This document shows positions 62,011 through 64,000 of a stretch of 64,000 bases of DNA, piece after piece. Source of the stretch: Cynocephalus volans (Eukaryota; Chordata; Mammalia; Dermoptera; Cynocephalidae). The translations under genes and the position numbers were made by a program. The notes beneath the pieces are model-generated. The model did no database searches. It saw only the letters and a program-made list of their open reading frames with translations, and was not told where the DNA came from. The stretch lies in NCBI RefSeq assembly GCF_027409185.1, contig NC_084462.1, positions 157,901,490-157,965,489 of the forward strand, in the 5' to 3' direction. Positions within the stretch are counted from its first letter, which is position 1; every line of letters starts with the position of its first letter.

Positions 62011-62229
62011 TCATGAATTTAAATGCAGATAAAAGATCTATTATTAAACTTATTCTCAATTTTTTTCTTAATTTTTAATTTTTCTTAGTAGATTTTAAAG
62101 TAGTTCATATGAATTTATAGAATACTTTTCCTTTTAAGATGAAGAGGAGATTCAAAAGATAATGAATTTAAAATGTAAATCAGATTCATTAAGATATAAC
62201 TCAAATGCTTCAGGTGCATAGTGAAAAAG

Positions 62230-62235
62230 TTTATT
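62230..62235 (-). terminator. Candidate polyadenylation signal for TMED8 (AATAAA)
   Basis: TTTATT on the plus strand reads AATAAA on the minus strand. In human the next gene, TMED8, is transcribed on the minus strand tail-to-tail with GSTZ1, a few kb away. No TMED8 coding sequence was recognised here, so the assignment depends on synteny only. Confidence 0.35.
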
Positions 62236-63267
62236 TATGACAGATTTCAAAACTCAGAAAAGAAGATAGAATGCACAAAAGCATCACAGAACGGTTACAT
62301 AATATAAAAACACAAGAACTGAGCTGTTTACAGAACCATAGCTCAGGATCATCAGTGTATCTCAGCAACACAGTCAGTGCCACAGGGTGATAAAATATGG
62401 TATTTTTAAAGAATAACCACTCAGCAGGACATAAGAATTAACAATTTGGTACAAAGCTCTTAACTTAGAAATCATAGATGTTGACAGCATTTCTCATGTT
62501 AGGGTACACGTAAAACAAGTTGACTACAATAAATGATTAGTTGGGATATTTTGCATTTTAAAGAAAAAAGACAAGACTGTGACAAAGTTTCCCTTCCAAA
62601 CCCCTTCTGTAATGTCAGCATCAGTGCATGATACAAAACAGTAAGGAAAGAATGTCTTCGTGGTTGCCAATTGCTTAAATATTTACCAAGAGAACATGAT
62701 TGCCGTTCAATCAACTGACAGACCTGAGTGCACAGCACCAAAGCTATATGGGGATAAAGCAGTTTAGAAAATCTTCAAATACCTCCCTCTATTCCAATTA
62801 TCCTTGCCCAAAGGTTGGCTTTCTTATAATCCATCACTGTGATTACAAAGGAGCTTCCTTCTGGGAATTTCAGAACACTTCCCATTACTATTAAGGGAAA
62901 ATGGGTACACCAGAGTCATGGGATACAGGATTGCTTTCTCCAGACTTTACTTGCTCTCTAACATGGCTAAATGGAAATAATTCAGCTTAACTAAAAGAAA
63001 ACTAATTCACTTATGAGACAATAATCTCAGAAAGAGAAGTGGACTTTTTAATATGGGATTTCTTAGTAAAACGTACTATTAGGACATGAGAGAAGGAATT
63101 AAGGTAATGTTTTTCAGATGATTCTTGGCCAGAACCTAGGAATCAATAACAATCAATAACAAGGAACACTATAGACTAGGCATTTCAACCCTAAGTGATA
63201 AAGAGCGTTCAGGACTAGAGCCCCTTAAACTGGCTGTGAATTATGGGCTCTGTGGTAATATGAGAGC

Positions 63268-63326
63268 ACTTCAAAAAGTTTACAGATTTGTTACCTTAAT
63301 TTTATTTTTCCATGAACTTTTTAAGT
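63268..63326. mobile_element. Short mariner-like inverted-repeat element
   Basis: ACTTCAAAAAGTT at 63268-63280 and AACTTTTTAAGT at 63315-63326 form near-perfect inverted ends. The TTTTCCATGAACTTTTT edge is common in mammalian mariner-derived miniature elements. Family is inferred from the ends only. Confidence 0.45.
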
Positions 63327-64000
63327 ACCCTTGTACTATATACTATAATATTTCAAACCAAAGCTTCAGAATTGTTTATGATCCTATATCAGAACTTTAG
63401 AAAATACTCTGTTACCTGGAAGTCATTTTACATATATTATTTTACCCCCCGATAAGCCAAAACTACCTGGTTAGAGTGATAGAAAACTGTGGAATTTAAC
63501 AAAGAAGACTGTATTTCTAGTTTTCTAGGGTATCTTTTCATCATGTCTTAGAACGAAGAAGAGCCATGATATTAACTCTGGTCCACATGCCTGGGGCCTA
63601 AAAGAAAAACATGAAATACAAGGAATACACATAATAGAAAAATACATATAACATAAGGTACATATGCTAGAAATCAGATTGTGATTCAAACCAGTGAAAA
63701 TAATTTCAAATAATTTCAAAGCCAGTGTCTTGCCTTTGGACTTAATTTTTGAGGGAATGACTATTTGTAAATAAGCCCCACTATCACAGGCTTTAGGCAG
63801 TTAACTGTGTTTTCTTAGCTTAGAGACATAGGACTCAAACAGGAGGGGCTTTGTGTGGCCTTCTTGGTTGAGGGAGAAACAAAGCAACATTTCAGAAGGA
63901 GCAATGATTTCTGAAATCTGGCCACATGATGCTTAGCAAAGTTTCTCTCACCCTTTGGGTCTCAAATCCTGCCCTAACCTCACTGCCTAAATAACTGGGA

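Larger units (their letters stand above)
57420..62200. other. Intergenic region downstream of GSTZ1
   Basis: No coding exon was recognised on either strand. It contains the GC-rich CYN-related SINE (58807-58953), a MaLR LTR (60240-60614) and a tRNA-like SINE (61898-62010). The rest is unassigned. Confidence 0.55.
62215..64000 (-). other. Possible distal 3' UTR of TMED8; no coding sequence recognised
   Basis: AT-rich sequence with few recognisable repeats. It ends on the minus strand in an AATAAA (62235-62230), the profile of a long 3' UTR. Apart from a small mariner-like inverted repeat (63268-63326), I see no repeats or exons. The gene name follows from expected gene order and is not proven by the sequence. 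Confidence 0.35.

Overview
This is a mammalian nuclear locus with interspersed introns, CpG-island promoters, old shared repeats (MIR, L2, L1, MER5A, MER20, MaLR LTRs) and one lineage-specific SINE family. Two genes are complete and a third is partial. The order matches human 14q24.3 (NGB, POMT2, GSTZ1, TMED8), from general knowledge of that region. The recurrent SINEs are tRNA(Ile)-like monomers, or dimers with a TGGCTCACT..GGAGAGTG head and a GGTTCGGATCC box, ending in a simple A-tail. They match what I know of the CYN family of colugos (Dermoptera), and I see no Alu, B1 or B2. A colugo is therefore my best guess for the host. It rests on the repeats, not on a database search.

Layout. 1-750: CpG island with exon 1 of NGB (neuroglobin) on the minus strand; the rest of that gene lies outside. 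750-4240: intergenic sequence between the NGB promoter and the POMT2 3' end. 4240-47319: POMT2 (protein O-mannosyltransferase 2), minus strand. All 21 coding exons were recovered by reading splice sites and protein; they sum exactly to 750 codons plus stop, the length I know for human POMT2. 47320-47731: CpG-rich head-to-head promoter shared with GSTZ1. 47732-57093: GSTZ1 (maleylacetoacetate isomerase / glutathione transferase zeta 1), plus strand. Its nine coding exons sum to 216 codons plus stop, and there is an alternative first coding exon at 50220. 57420-62200: intergenic, with a MaLR LTR and SINEs. 62200-64000: non-coding, possibly the distal 3' UTR of TMED8 on the minus strand (tentative).

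The genes do not form a pathway. POMT2 acts in the ER membrane with POMT1 to start O-mannosylation of alpha-dystroglycan. GSTZ1 is a cytosolic/mitochondrial enzyme of tyrosine breakdown. NGB is a neuronal haem globin. POMT2 and GSTZ1 are linked by a shared promoter region. POMT2 introns carry the main accessory content: a degenerate endogenous retrovirus in intron 1 with two diverged LTRs and two SINEs nested inside it, L1 and L2 fragments, two MaLR LTRs and several CYN-type SINEs with clear target-site duplications. I found no undescribed biological system. The observations most worth checking are the SINE structures, the alternative GSTZ1 start, the retroviral relic and a SINE inserted just upstream of a POMT2 splice acceptor.
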